The position numbers and the translations under genes are program-made. A stretch of DNA of 10,261 bases, from positions 1 to 10,261 of the forward strand of contig JBFFZZ010000096.1 of assembly GCA_041568335.1 (NCBI GenBank), written 5' to 3'. The notes under the pieces were generated by a model, which did no database searches, was not told where the DNA came from, and saw nothing but the letters and a program-made list of their open reading frames with translations. The stretch's first letter is position 1. Each line of letters opens with the position of its first letter. Source of the stretch: WVWW01 sp041568335. GTDB taxonomy: Bacteria > Acidobacteriota > Polarisedimenticolia > Polarisedimenticolales > Polarisedimenticolaceae. Below, piece after piece: positions 1-7,179 of this stretch.

Positions 1-1
1 C

Positions 2-1234
2 ACGGTCGCCGGCAGCTCGAGCAAGCTCACGGGCGGGCCGTTGAACCACCCGGTGATGTACCTCTCCCTCAACGTGCTGGGTTCGGTCGTCCTGGACGTC
101 CGGGGCTCCCGCCTGGACGCGATGTTCTTGAACGACAGCGGCAACATCGACGACTACTACACCATCATCAAGTGCCCGGCCGGCGATCGTGACGACGACG
201 GGATCTGTGACGGCGTGGACAACTGCCTCAACACGGCCAACTTCGACCAGGCGGATGGCGATGCGGACGGTGCGGGGGATCTCTGCGACGTCTGCCCGAG
301 CGATCCCGGCGACGACAGCGACGGCGACCTGATCTGCATCGGTGCGGGGTTCAGCCCACCCATGGTCGGGGAATTCGACAACTGTCCCGTGACCGCGAAC
401 CCGGGCCAGGCGGACGGGGACGGGGACGGCTGGGGCGATGACTGTGACAACTGCGTCTCGGTGGCCAACGTCGGCCAGGTGGATGGCGACGGGGACGGTC
501 TCGGCGATCGCTGCGACGTTTGCCCGGGCGATCCCGACAACGACAGCGACGGCGACCTGATCTGCGTCGGCGAGGCATTCAGCCCGCCCATGGTCGGAGA
601 GTTCGACAATTGCCCCGGCACGGCCAATGCGGGCCAGGAAGACGGCGACGGCGACGGTCTGGGCGATGCCTGCGACGGTTGCCCGGACGATGCCGACAAC
701 GACAGCGACGGCGATCTGATCTGTGTCGGCGCCGGCTTCAACTCACCGATGGCCGGAGGATCGGACAACTGCCCCACGGACCCCAACCCCGGCCAGGCGG
801 ACACCGACGGCGACGGTCGTGGGGACGTGTGCGACGCCACGCAGGGCCCCGCCAAGCTCCAACGGTTGACCGTTGCGGGTGTGGCGGATCGCGTGACCTC
901 CGCCAGCTATCGTCTGCACGTGACCTCCGCCCCGCTGGCCCTGACCTCGGCTGCCTGCCCGACCGGGAAGATCACCAGTCTCGGTTTCTGGTCGTTCAAG
1001 GGGCATTCGCCGGTTTCGCAGTTCTTGACGGTGGACAAGACCAGGCTCGGCGGCGGCTCCTTTGACATCGAGCTGAGCTGGACCGGCCAGTCCAACCTGT
1101 TCGAGATCTACCGGAACACTTCGCCCATCGCCCTGGTCGATGCCGGGAACCTTTACGAGACGACGCCACTCTGCAGTGACACGGATCAGAACGCCAACGC
1201 GTTCCAACTGCTGTTCTATCGCGTCATCGATTGA
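2..1234 (+). CDS. Secreted metallophosphoesterase-like protein, C-terminal part, with thrombospondin type 3 repeats (5' partial)
   Basis: The reading frame is open from the window edge, so the true start lies upstream; the in-frame TTG at 41 is not a convincing start. The first ~57 codons (2-172), with motifs VAGSS, GGPLNHP, MYLSLN, GSVVLDV, RLDAMFL and DYYTIIK, match the end of the catalytic domain of bacterial calcineurin-like/purple-acid-phosphatase-like phosphoesterases. This is a family match from memory; the metal-binding part is outside the window. From 185 to about 840 comes an Asp-rich array of DxDxDG and DNCP motifs with regularly spaced cysteines, typical of calcium-binding thrombospondin type 3 repeats. 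The last ~130 codons (842-1231) form a further domain with two Cys (SAACPTG, PLCSD) and a core reading DIELSWTG, then FEIYRNTSP, resembling fibronectin-III-like tails of secreted bacterial proteins. It is probably exported and Ca2+-stabilised. The gene is followed by 332 non-coding bases, so it is not part of the next operon. Confidence is high for the repeats and moderate for the phosphatase. Confidence 0.8.
   Translation, partial: TVAGSSSKLTGGPLNHPVMYLSLNVLGSVVLDVRGSRLDAMFLNDSGNIDDYYTIIKCPAGDRDDDGICDGVDNCLNTANFDQADGDADGAGDLCDVCPSDPGDDSDGDLICIGAGFSPPMVGEFDNCPVTANPGQADGDGDGWGDDCDNCVSVANVGQVDGDGDGLGDRCDVCPGDPDNDSDGDLICVGEAFSPPMVGEFDNCPGTANAGQEDGDGDGLGDACDGCPDDADNDSDGDLICVGAGFNSPMAGGSDNCPTDPNPGQADTDGDGRGDVCDATQGPAKLQRLTVAGVADRVTSASYRLHVTSAPLALTSAACPTGKITSLGFWSFKGHSPVSQFLTVDKTRLGGGSFDIELSWTGQSNLFEIYRNTSPIALVDAGNLYETTPLCSDTDQNANAFQLLFYRVID
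284..829 (+). repeat. In-gene tandem repeat: 53-codon thrombospondin type 3 units
   Basis: Units begin at the TGC codons at 284, 512 and 671 and end at 829. The second and third are exactly 159 bases (53 codons). The first is 228 bases because it carries an extra 23-codon type 3 repeat (DNC..ANVGQ.DGDGDGLGDRC). Each unit has the order C-D-x-C-P, DNDSDGDLIC, an F-(S)-PPM-x-GE segment, DNCP, GQ.DGDGDG and GD.C. DNA similarity between units is visible, for example around 313, 541 and 703, which fits duplication within the gene. The DxDxDG loops are the expected calcium ligands. Confidence 0.85.
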
Positions 1235-1490
1235 ATGGACTTGGGAAGGTGAACTCCGTACCCTGGCTGTGAGCGGTTGCCGCCGCTGAAAAGATGGCAC
1301 GACCTGTGCAACTCTGACGCGAATCGAAGCCATCGATGGGAAAACTATCCCACGGTGATCGTGCTCTCGAATCTCGATCCGCCGGCCGCCTCGCGACTTG
1401 CCCGACAAGTCCAACGAGCGTTCGCGGGGAGTTCGTAGGGGCGGCCGATCTTCGGCCGCTCCGGGCGACACCGGGATCCGGCTAGGCGTA
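1235..1490. other. Non-coding gap upstream of the OmpA-family gene
   Basis: About 330 bases separate the phosphoesterase stop from the OmpA-family start. Frames here are short or are shadows, and none has a ribosome-binding site. Two small hairpins are visible: TGGGA/TCCCA at 1337-1352 with a 6-base loop, and the stronger GC-rich one at 1441-1459. Neither has a following T-tract. The last ~75 bases hold the promoter and leader of the next gene. No other function is seen. Confidence 0.6.
1441..1459. other. GC-rich hairpin upstream of the OmpA-family promoter
   Basis: GCGGCCGA (1441-1448) and TCGGCCGC (1452-1459) form a perfect 8-bp stem with a 3-base loop. There is no T-run after it, so it is not a typical intrinsic terminator. 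It ends 31 bases before the -35 box of the next gene and could be an operator-like palindrome, a read-through barrier from the upstream gene, or chance in GC-rich DNA. Confidence 0.35.
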
Positions 1491-1519
1491 TTGACAAGGC
1501 GCTTGCCCGGTCTTATACC
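1491..1519 (+). promoter_or_regulatory. Sigma-70-type promoter of the OmpA/AsmA operon
   Basis: A perfect -35 box TTGACA (1491-1496) is followed after 17 bases by TATACC (1514-1519), which keeps the TATA core of a -10 box. Transcription would begin near 1526 and give a leader of about 40 bases. That leader contains the purine-rich site GACAGGAG at 1553-1560, six bases before the ATG at 1567. The AT-rich -10 stands out from the GC-rich surroundings. Confidence 0.65.
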
Positions 1520-1566
1520 TGCGCGCGTCCGGCGGAAAACGCCTCGAACACGGACAGGAGAACGCG

Positions 1567-3012
1567 ATGAAACATGCCCTGGTGAGCGCCCTGCTGGGGT
1601 TCCTGACCCTGGGAACCGGCATGGCCGAAGCGATCGAACTGCATAGCACGATCTTCCCCGAGGGCCGCACGGTGGACATCCGTCTCGAGCCGCTCCCCGG
1701 CGCCGCCCGGGGCCGGGTCAACGCCCAGGTGACCTTCCGCGACGGTCAGTCGAGGATCATGGTCGAATACGACGACCTGAAACCGGCGATCCTCTTCGCC
1801 GGCGACGTCACCTGCTACGTCCTGTGGGCGGTTTCCCGCGACGGACAGGCGGAGAACCTCGGCGAGTTCCTGGTCGACAACCCGAAGAACAAGCTGGAAT
1901 TCACCACCGGCAAGAAGGCGTTCGCGTTGATGGTCACCGCGGAGCCGTATTACCTGGTCAGCCGACCGTCGAGCCTGGTCACCTACATCGCCCGACCCTC
2001 GACGGACAGGCGCGCCACCTCGGCGGCGTTCGAGTTCGTGGGCCTGGGCCCGTCTCCGAACCCGGCGCTGACGAGCATCACCGACATTCGCTGGGACTCC
2101 AAGACGCCGCTGACGCTGCTGCAGGCGCGCAAGGCCCACGAGCTGGCGTCGCAAAACGACGCCCCGGTCCACGCGAACCAGATCTACCGCGAGGCGCTCG
2201 AAGCACTCGACGAGGCCAACGCCTTGGAGGAGAAACAGCAGCGCAACCGCAAATTGCTCGACGCTGCGCGCCGCTCGGTCGCGCTGAGCAACGAGGCGCT
2301 CAACATCACGGCGCGCCGCAAGGAAGGCATCGAGATCGAGAAGCAGATCGCCGCGCGGAGGGCCGAGATGCAGGCGCTGGAACAACGCGCCGCGGAGTCC
2401 GAGGCCGCCGCGCAGAAAGCGCTGGACGCCGCTCGCGCCGCCGAGATCAGTGCGGAGGAAGCCGAGCAGCGACTCGAGGCATCGCGCACCGACATGGAGC
2501 AGCTCTACGAACAAAAGCAACTGCTCGAGAAACAAGCCGAGGCGTTGCGTGCGGAGACACTGGGTCTCGAGGCGGGCATGGTTTCGTTGCGCAAGGAGAA
2601 GTCCGATCTCAGCCAGCGGTTGTCCAGCGCGCTGTCTCACGTCGCAGAAACGCGGAATTCCGCTCGCGGTTACGTCGTCAACCTGCCGGACATCCTGTTC
2701 GACGTGAACCAGGCAACGTTGAAAACCGAGACCAAGCCGGTGCTGGCGAAGCTCGCCGGGATCCTGCTCGTCATCCCCGATCTCAAGGTCACCGTCGAGG
2801 GGCACACGGACGCGACCGGCAGCGAGGAGTACAACCTGGACCTCTCGCGGCGCCGCGCCGAATCGGTGCTGGAGTTTCTCTCCGGCGAGGGTGTCGAGCG
2901 AGGGCGCCTCAGCGCAACCGGGTTCGGTAAGAGCAAGCCCGTCGCCGACAACGATACCGCAGAGGGCCGCAAAAAGAATCGCCGCGTCGAGATCGTGATC
3001 GCCGGCGGCTGA
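1567..3012 (+). CDS. OmpA-family peptidoglycan-binding protein with long coiled coil
   Basis: Codes for 481 residues. Residues 1-22 form a signal peptide with a hydrophobic core and a likely cut after AEA, so the protein is exported. Residues 23-145 are a beta-rich domain I do not recognise (conserved-looking LKPAILFAGD and YVLWAVSRDG). Residues ~183-365 are Ala/Glu/Lys/Arg-rich heptads, a long coiled coil. Residues ~367-481 are an OmpA C-terminal domain: LPDILFDVNQATL, then VEGHTDATGSEEYNLDLS, RRRAESV, and the closing NRRVEIVI. Asp415 and Arg430 align with E. coli OmpA Asp271 and Arg286, which hold the diaminopimelate of peptidoglycan. There is no beta-barrel segment, so this is a soluble periplasmic or tethered wall-binding protein, not a porin. 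The start has the AGGAG site at 1556-1560 at good distance and a strong promoter upstream. The AsmA-like gene follows after 81 bases and is probably co-transcribed. The family call is secure; the role of the N-domain is unknown. Confidence 0.93.
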   Translation: MKHALVSALLGFLTLGTGMAEAIELHSTIFPEGRTVDIRLEPLPGAARGRVNAQVTFRDGQSRIMVEYDDLKPAILFAGDVTCYVLWAVSRDGQAENLGEFLVDNPKNKLEFTTGKKAFALMVTAEPYYLVSRPSSLVTYIARPSTDRRATSAAFEFVGLGPSPNPALTSITDIRWDSKTPLTLLQARKAHELASQNDAPVHANQIYREALEALDEANALEEKQQRNRKLLDAARRSVALSNEALNITARRKEGIEIEKQIAARRAEMQALEQRAAESEAAAQKALDAARAAEISAEEAEQRLEASRTDMEQLYEQKQLLEKQAEALRAETLGLEAGMVSLRKEKSDLSQRLSSALSHVAETRNSARGYVVNLPDILFDVNQATLKTETKPVLAKLAGILLVIPDLKVTVEGHTDATGSEEYNLDLSRRRAESVLEFLSGEGVERGRLSATGFGKSKPVADNDTAEGRKKNRRVEIVIAGG

Positions 3013-3023
3013 GCGCCCTTTTT
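3004..3023 (+). terminator. Weak terminator-like hairpin after the OmpA-family gene
   Basis: GGCG (3004-3007) can pair with CGCC (3014-3017) around a 6-base loop that contains the TGA stop, and five T follow after one C (3019-3023). The stem is only 4 bp, so at most partial termination is expected. It could lower expression of the downstream AsmA-like gene relative to the OmpA-family gene. Confidence 0.3.
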
Positions 3024-3093
3024 GTGCCGGCATCGATCCGAATGACATCCTGGACTCCCGGGGGCCGGCTCCGTGGGAAGGCCCCGAACGAAG

Positions 3094-6000
3094 ATGAAGA
3101 AGAAACTGTTCTGGACGCTCGGTGGGGTCGTCGTCCTTGCGATGGTCGCGATCGTGGTGCTGCCCCACCTCGTCGATGCCGAAAGCTACCGCGGATTGCT
3201 GCGCTCGAATCTCGAGCGGCAGCTCGGTCGCCCGGTGGAATTCGGCGCGATGGATGTCTCTCTGTGGCCGGTTCTCGGACTGCGTCTCGACGATCTGACC
3301 CTCGGGCGCGCAGCGACGGAGCGATTCGACGAGCCACTGAAGGCCGAAAGCCTGAGAGTCGGTGCCAGGCTGTTCCCGCTGCTTCGCGGAAAGCTGAAAG
3401 TCACGTCGTTGACCGTGGAGGGCGGCCGGTTGAGCCTCTACAGGAACGAGGACCGGGTGTGGGAGCCGATCCTCGCGCCGGCCTCGGGTCGAGAGGCGCG
3501 ACCGGTTTCACAGCAGTCCGACGAGTCCCTGACGATCGAGCGACTGAAAATCCGGCGCTCGCAAGTCGTGGTGCGCGCGATCGACTCAGGTCAATTGCGT
3601 GAGACGGCGCTCGAAAACCTGACGCTGGATCTGAAGGGGATCGGCACCGGTGGGCCCGTTGCGTTCGAGCTCGCGACGAGCTGCGACACGCTTGCGCGAT
3701 TGCGCATGAAGGGAACGCTGGATCCGGCCGGAGTCTCCCAGCCGCAGCGCGTCCTCGCGCGAATCGTTCTGGAGAGCGTCTCCCCGGCGACCCTCCGCGC
3801 CTGGATGCCGTTGCTTGCGCCGTCAACGACGCTTCCCGACGAATTGCTTGCCGATCGTCCGTTTCTTGCGAGCGCCAGGGTCGAGTACACCGGCGGGCGG
3901 GCGGGCGTCGTCGTCATCACGGACGCCACCTTGAAGGGCATCGGTTTGCACCTGGTGCGTTCGTCTTCCGGTGTGTGGAACCTCGACGCGATAGCAAGAA
4001 CCGAGGACGCCGAGCCCGAAGTCGAACCTCCCCCCCACACCGAGTTCCGAATCTCGGACGCAACGGTCGAGGACGCGTGGATCCGCGTCGAGGATCGTTC
4101 CTCACCGCGGGAGCCTGCCGTCGTCGAACTATCCGGGCTGCGGCTGAAGGCGACGCGAGCGCGCCCCGACGCTCCGGTCGAGATCGACCTGCAGAGCGCG
4201 TTCGGGGTCGACCGGCGCGGCGACGCACGCGGACAGTGGAGCTACGAACCGGCGATCGGGACGCGCCCCGCGACGTTGCGTGGCCGTATCGACGTCACCG
4301 GGATCGACCCGAGGGATCTGCGCCTGGCCGAAACGCTGGCGTCGTTGCCCCGAGGGTTGATCGTCGGACGAGCCTCGGCCCTCTCGGCGGAGATGGAAGC
4401 GACCCTGGTGCAACCGCCGATCCTGGTCTTGCGCAACGTCGAATTGCGCGACCTCGATCTGGCCTTCGGCGGCGACTCATCGGGCCAGGGGACGACCGCT
4501 CGTGCAGCGTCGGCTTCGACGTCGGGATCGACACCGCAACTGGCGATCGAGCGGATCGAGCTCACGAACGGTTCGATTCGCGTGACGGATCGGGGACCCG
4601 GCACCGGCCCGGCGCCGCTCGAGCTGACGGCGCTGCGGATCTCGCTCGACCGCCTCCCCACGGCGGGGCCGGCGGCGCTGGAACTCGACGCCGAGGTCGG
4701 ACCCGGCAAGGGTGCCAGGCTGAGCGTGCGCGGCGAGCTGGGCCCGGTCGGCGCCGATCCCTCCGAGACGCCGCTCGACCTCGCCGTCAAGCTCGACGCG
4801 ATCCCGTTGAGCGTTGTGCAGTCCCTGCTGCCGGTGCCGCCCAAGCTCGATCTCACCGCGGCCAGCGCCAGTGCCGACGTGCGCCTCAACGGGACGTTCG
4901 CTCGCGCGATGACCGTTCGCGGCGAGGTCCGGTCGGCCGGTGCGAAGGTATCGTTGGTCTCACCGCGGGGCGATTCTCGCGAATGGGTCGTTGACCTGGG
5001 CGCCCGCGGTGAAGTCGCGCTACGCGATTCGGGCGATCTCGTCGATCTGACGCAATTGAATCTCGAGCTTCCGCGCGTGGGCGGCACCGACCGGATGTTG
5101 ACGATTCGCGGCTCGGTGAACGCTTCGAGCGATCCCCCGTCGGTCGACGTCGAACTCCTGCCGACCCGTGTCGCTGCGGACGATCTCGCGGCGCTGGCCG
5201 CGATCGTGGCCCCCGATGCCCCCCTCTCGTTCGCCTCGCCCGAAGCGGTCGAGCTGGAGCTGCGCGCCCGCGGCCCGCTGGGCGGGGGGACGCTACCGGA
5301 CCTGGACGGACGGGCCACGCTGTCCGGGCTGGCGTTCCGCTTCGTCGGCATGACGCAGCCGATGGAGAAGGTCGGCGCCCGGCTGACGTTCTCCTCGGAC
5401 CGTCTGGCACTCGAGGATCTGGGCGGGGTGATCGGCAAGAGTGAGGTGGTGGCGAGCCGTGTGTTGGTGACGAACTTCTCGGCGCCGCGTGTCCAACTGG
5501 ACATCAACGCGCCGAACGCGGACTTCTGGGAGTTGTTTTCATTCGTCGAGGCGAGCGACCCTCCCCCCGGGCCGAAGCGATCCCCGGCGAGCGGCGCGGA
5601 CCCGCCCTCCCTCGTCACGGTCGAGGGCAAGTTGCGCATCGCCAAGGGATCGCTGCAGACGCTGACCTTCGAGGACCTGACGGCCGGAGTGGACTATCGG
5701 ACGGGTGTGTTGACACTCGCTCCGCTGGAAATGAACCTCTACGGAGGTCGCTTTGCCGGCGAGCTGGTGCAGGACCTCAACACCGGCGTGTTGACGATCG
5801 ACGGCAACGGCTCGGAGATCGATGCCGACAAGTTCCTCGCGCAGAACATGGCGCTTGGCGGCGTGATCGCGGGGCGTGCAACGACGGACCTCGACGTGAA
5901 GGTTCGCTCGACCGACCCGGCGAACCTGATCGCCGGTGTGTCGGGAGGCGGACCCTTGCAACTGGTCGACGGTCGGCTCGAAAAGCTCCAGATCTTGTCC

Positions 6001-6849
6001 TCCCTTGCCAAGGTCGCCGGGGTTTTCGGCGAAGGCAGCCTGCGCCGGTTGACAAGACAGCTGGCGACGGCCGGGACCCCGTTCAAACGCGCCGAGACGC
6101 GGCTGAGTTTCGATGCCGGCGTCCTGGCGTTCAAAGACCTCGCGATCGAAACCCCCGAACTGTCGCTGGCCGGAAATGCGGCGCTCGAGACGGCCACGGG
6201 GAAACTCGAGGGCCGCTTTGCCGTGGCGTTTTCGCCGGAGCTGAGCGCGACGATGCGTGAAGAGCAGAGTCGAGCTGCGCGGGTGTTCTGGGATCCCAAG
6301 ACTCAGCGCGTGAGCTTCGGTTTCGATGTCCAGGGGCCCGCCACGTCACCCGCGATTCGTATCGACTGGGAGACCGCGCTTCTTTCGGCCGCCGGACAGA
6401 AGCTCGGAGACAAGCTGAACGAGATGATCGGACGCACGCCGGAGACGCCACGGCCCTCGACGCCCCCGGCGGAACTCACCCCATCGACGAGCGACGCCGA
6501 TTCGTCCGACCCCGGTCTGGCCGTCGAGATCACGCGTACACGGTGGACCGGGCCGGCCTTGCTGCGCAACCTGTCGCTCGAAGGTCACGTTCGTGGCACC
6601 GGTCTGGACCGCGTCTCGCTCCAGGTCGTCGACGCCCGCGGCATCGTGTTGGAGAAAGTCGAGCGGCTTCGTGCCGTGGAGGAGCAACTCGCCAACTCGA
6701 CCGATCGCGACGCTCGAGAGAATCTGGCGTGGAGTTTCGAGATCGCGGGAAAACGGCTGGTCGTGGCCGGCTTTCCGATCACGGTCACCGCCGGCGTTCA
6801 TGACCTCCAGGGCAACAGCGTCTTCACGACCCGCGAGCTTCAGCGTTAG
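3094..6849 (+). CDS. Large AsmA-family inner-membrane-anchored periplasmic protein
   Basis: Codes for 1251 residues from the ATG at 3094. A GTG at 3073 would add seven residues. I prefer the ATG because it gives a short KKK start before the membrane helix, although the only upstream purine site (GGGAAGG, 3075-3081) is a little far. Residues ~6-24 are a single transmembrane helix, then comes the AsmA-type N-domain: SYRGLLRSNLERQLGR, DVSLWPVLGLRLDDLTLG, FPLLRGKLKV, SLTVEGGRLSLYRN. A long repetitive beta-rich middle follows. At residues ~841-1058 is the AsmA C-terminal core (TLTFEDLTAGVDY, LYGGRFAGEL, IDADKFLAQ, GRATTDLDVKV, then a LSFDAGVLAFKDL/LSLAGNAAL segment). A Pro/Thr/Ser linker (~1113-1140) leads to an extra C-terminal domain of ~108 residues. 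E. coli TamB and YhdP are of similar length; AsmA itself is about half. Family members form hydrophobic-groove bridges that carry phospholipid between the membranes, and that role is inferred here. Probably co-transcribed with the OmpA-family gene. Confidence 0.9.
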   Translation: MKKKLFWTLGGVVVLAMVAIVVLPHLVDAESYRGLLRSNLERQLGRPVEFGAMDVSLWPVLGLRLDDLTLGRAATERFDEPLKAESLRVGARLFPLLRGKLKVTSLTVEGGRLSLYRNEDRVWEPILAPASGREARPVSQQSDESLTIERLKIRRSQVVVRAIDSGQLRETALENLTLDLKGIGTGGPVAFELATSCDTLARLRMKGTLDPAGVSQPQRVLARIVLESVSPATLRAWMPLLAPSTTLPDELLADRPFLASARVEYTGGRAGVVVITDATLKGIGLHLVRSSSGVWNLDAIARTEDAEPEVEPPPHTEFRISDATVEDAWIRVEDRSSPREPAVVELSGLRLKATRARPDAPVEIDLQSAFGVDRRGDARGQWSYEPAIGTRPATLRGRIDVTGIDPRDLRLAETLASLPRGLIVGRASALSAEMEATLVQPPILVLRNVELRDLDLAFGGDSSGQGTTARAASASTSGSTPQLAIERIELTNGSIRVTDRGPGTGPAPLELTALRISLDRLPTAGPAALELDAEVGPGKGARLSVRGELGPVGADPSETPLDLAVKLDAIPLSVVQSLLPVPPKLDLTAASASADVRLNGTFARAMTVRGEVRSAGAKVSLVSPRGDSREWVVDLGARGEVALRDSGDLVDLTQLNLELPRVGGTDRMLTIRGSVNASSDPPSVDVELLPTRVAADDLAALAAIVAPDAPLSFASPEAVELELRARGPLGGGTLPDLDGRATLSGLAFRFVGMTQPMEKVGARLTFSSDRLALEDLGGVIGKSEVVASRVLVTNFSAPRVQLDINAPNADFWELFSFVEASDPPPGPKRSPASGADPPSLVTVEGKLRIAKGSLQTLTFEDLTAGVDYRTGVLTLAPLEMNLYGGRFAGELVQDLNTGVLTIDGNGSEIDADKFLAQNMALGGVIAGRATTDLDVKVRSTDPANLIAGVSGGGPLQLVDGRLEKLQILSSLAKVAGVFGEGSLRRLTRQLATAGTPFKRAETRLSFDAGVLAFKDLAIETPELSLAGNAALETATGKLEGRFAVAFSPELSATMREEQSRAARVFWDPKTQRVSFGFDVQGPATSPAIRIDWETALLSAAGQKLGDKLNEMIGRTPETPRPSTPPAELTPSTSDADSSDPGLAVEITRTRWTGPALLRNLSLEGHVRGTGLDRVSLQVVDARGIVLEKVERLRAVEEQLANSTDRDARENLAWSFEIAGKRLVVAGFPITVTAGVHDLQGNSVFTTRELQR

Positions 6850-6875
6850 CGATCCGACGGTCCCTGCCCCCGGTC

Positions 6876-7124
6876 TCAGGCGTTCAGCCTCGGCAGCGCC
6901 GCGAAGTACCGGTCGAGCTCGGCCAACAGGAGACCGGAGTTGGCGCTGCGGTGTCGGACACCGCCCTTCGCGTCGGACGCGTGACGGTCCGAGCTCGCGG
7001 AGAGGAGCAGGCGGAAGAGATCTCCCCGCGCCAGCACCGAGCGACGCGCGACGGCATTTCGCTCGTGACGTAGCACTTCCCCGCCGATGTTGCTCAGGTT
7101 CGTGAAGTCGGGATGCTGGTTCAT
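6876..7124 (-). CDS. Small protein of unknown function (82 residues)
   Basis: An 82-codon gene convergent with the AsmA-like gene, with 26 bases between the two stops. The case for a real gene is the ribosome-binding site: AAGGAGG with a 5-base spacer before the ATG, the best in the window. Codons end mostly in G or C, as in the neighbours. The product is basic (11 Arg, 1 Lys against 8 Asp/Glu), His-containing, with no signal peptide, membrane helix or cysteine. It begins MNQHPDFTNLSNIGGEVLRH, has two Leu-rich, probably helical stretches (GDLFRLLLSASSD and GLLLAELDRYFAALPRL) and a basic middle (KGGVRHRS). I do not recognise the family. Size and charge would allow a small regulator, nucleic-acid binder or partner protein, but the sequence does not decide this. 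A possible sigma-54 promoter lies just upstream at 7164-7179. Confidence 0.7.
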   Translation of the reverse strand: MNQHPDFTNLSNIGGEVLRHERNAVARRSVLARGDLFRLLLSASSDRHASDAKGGVRHRSANSGLLLAELDRYFAALPRLNA

Positions 7125-7129
7125 CGCGT

Positions 7130-7136
7130 CCTCCTT
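7130..7136 (-). promoter_or_regulatory. Strong Shine-Dalgarno site of the 82-residue gene
   Basis: On the minus strand this reads AAGGAGG, the near-perfect complement of the 16S rRNA 3' end, five bases from the ATG whose A is at 7124. It fixes the start of the small gene and is the main reason for calling that gene. Confidence 0.8.
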
Positions 7137-7141
7137 TTCGA

Positions 7142-7173
7142 GGGAACAGACACCGGGGTCAACTGCAATTCCC
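7142..7173. repeat. Possible REP-like imperfect palindrome
   Basis: The 32 bases begin GGGAACAG and end CTGCAATTCCC. GGGAA can pair with TTCCC and CAG with CTG, with a 3-base bulge, around an imperfect GACACC/GGGGTC centre. The GACACCGGGGTCA core resembles, from memory, short palindromic repeats scattered in many GC-rich bacterial genomes (REP elements moved by RAYT transposases). No second copy or transposase is in the window. It overlaps the possible sigma-54 site, so at most one reading may be right. Confidence 0.25.
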
Positions 7174-7179
7174 GGGCCA
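7164..7179 (-). promoter_or_regulatory. Possible sigma-54 (-24/-12) promoter of the small gene
   Basis: The minus strand reads TGGCCCG-GGAA-TTGCA, one mismatch from the sigma-54 consensus TGGCACG-N4-TTGCW, with the required GG-N10-GC spacing exact. Transcription would start about 12 bases past the GC, near 7153, leaving a leader of about 29 bases that contains the Shine-Dalgarno at 7130-7136. The geometry fits well. Two cautions apply: GG-N10-GC is common by chance in GC-rich DNA, and no enhancer-binding activator is encoded in the window. Confidence 0.4.

Noticed and set aside
157..855. Minus-strand frame with striking PSPSPS repeats
   Set aside because: It is the antisense reading of the Asp/Gly-rich thrombospondin type 3 array; the repeats are explained by the plus-strand gene.
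743..1471. 242-codon minus-strand frame across the gap upstream of the OmpA-family gene
   Set aside because: Arg-rich without recognisable motifs, half of it antisense to the phosphoesterase tail, and no convincing ribosome-binding site.
3073..3093. GTG start giving seven extra residues to the AsmA-like protein
   Set aside because: No better ribosome-binding site than the ATG at 3094, and the extension moves the positively charged start away from the membrane helix; it cannot be fully excluded.
1513..3168. 551-codon open frame on the minus strand opposite the OmpA-family gene
   Set aside because: It mirrors the codon pattern of a high-GC gene on the other strand, shows no recognisable domain, and the plus-strand gene has a signal peptide, coiled coil and OmpA domain.
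4242..5645. 467-codon open frame on the minus strand opposite the AsmA-like gene
   Set aside because: Very Ser/Arg/Thr/Pro-rich low-complexity translation typical of antisense shadow in GC-rich DNA, with no domain.
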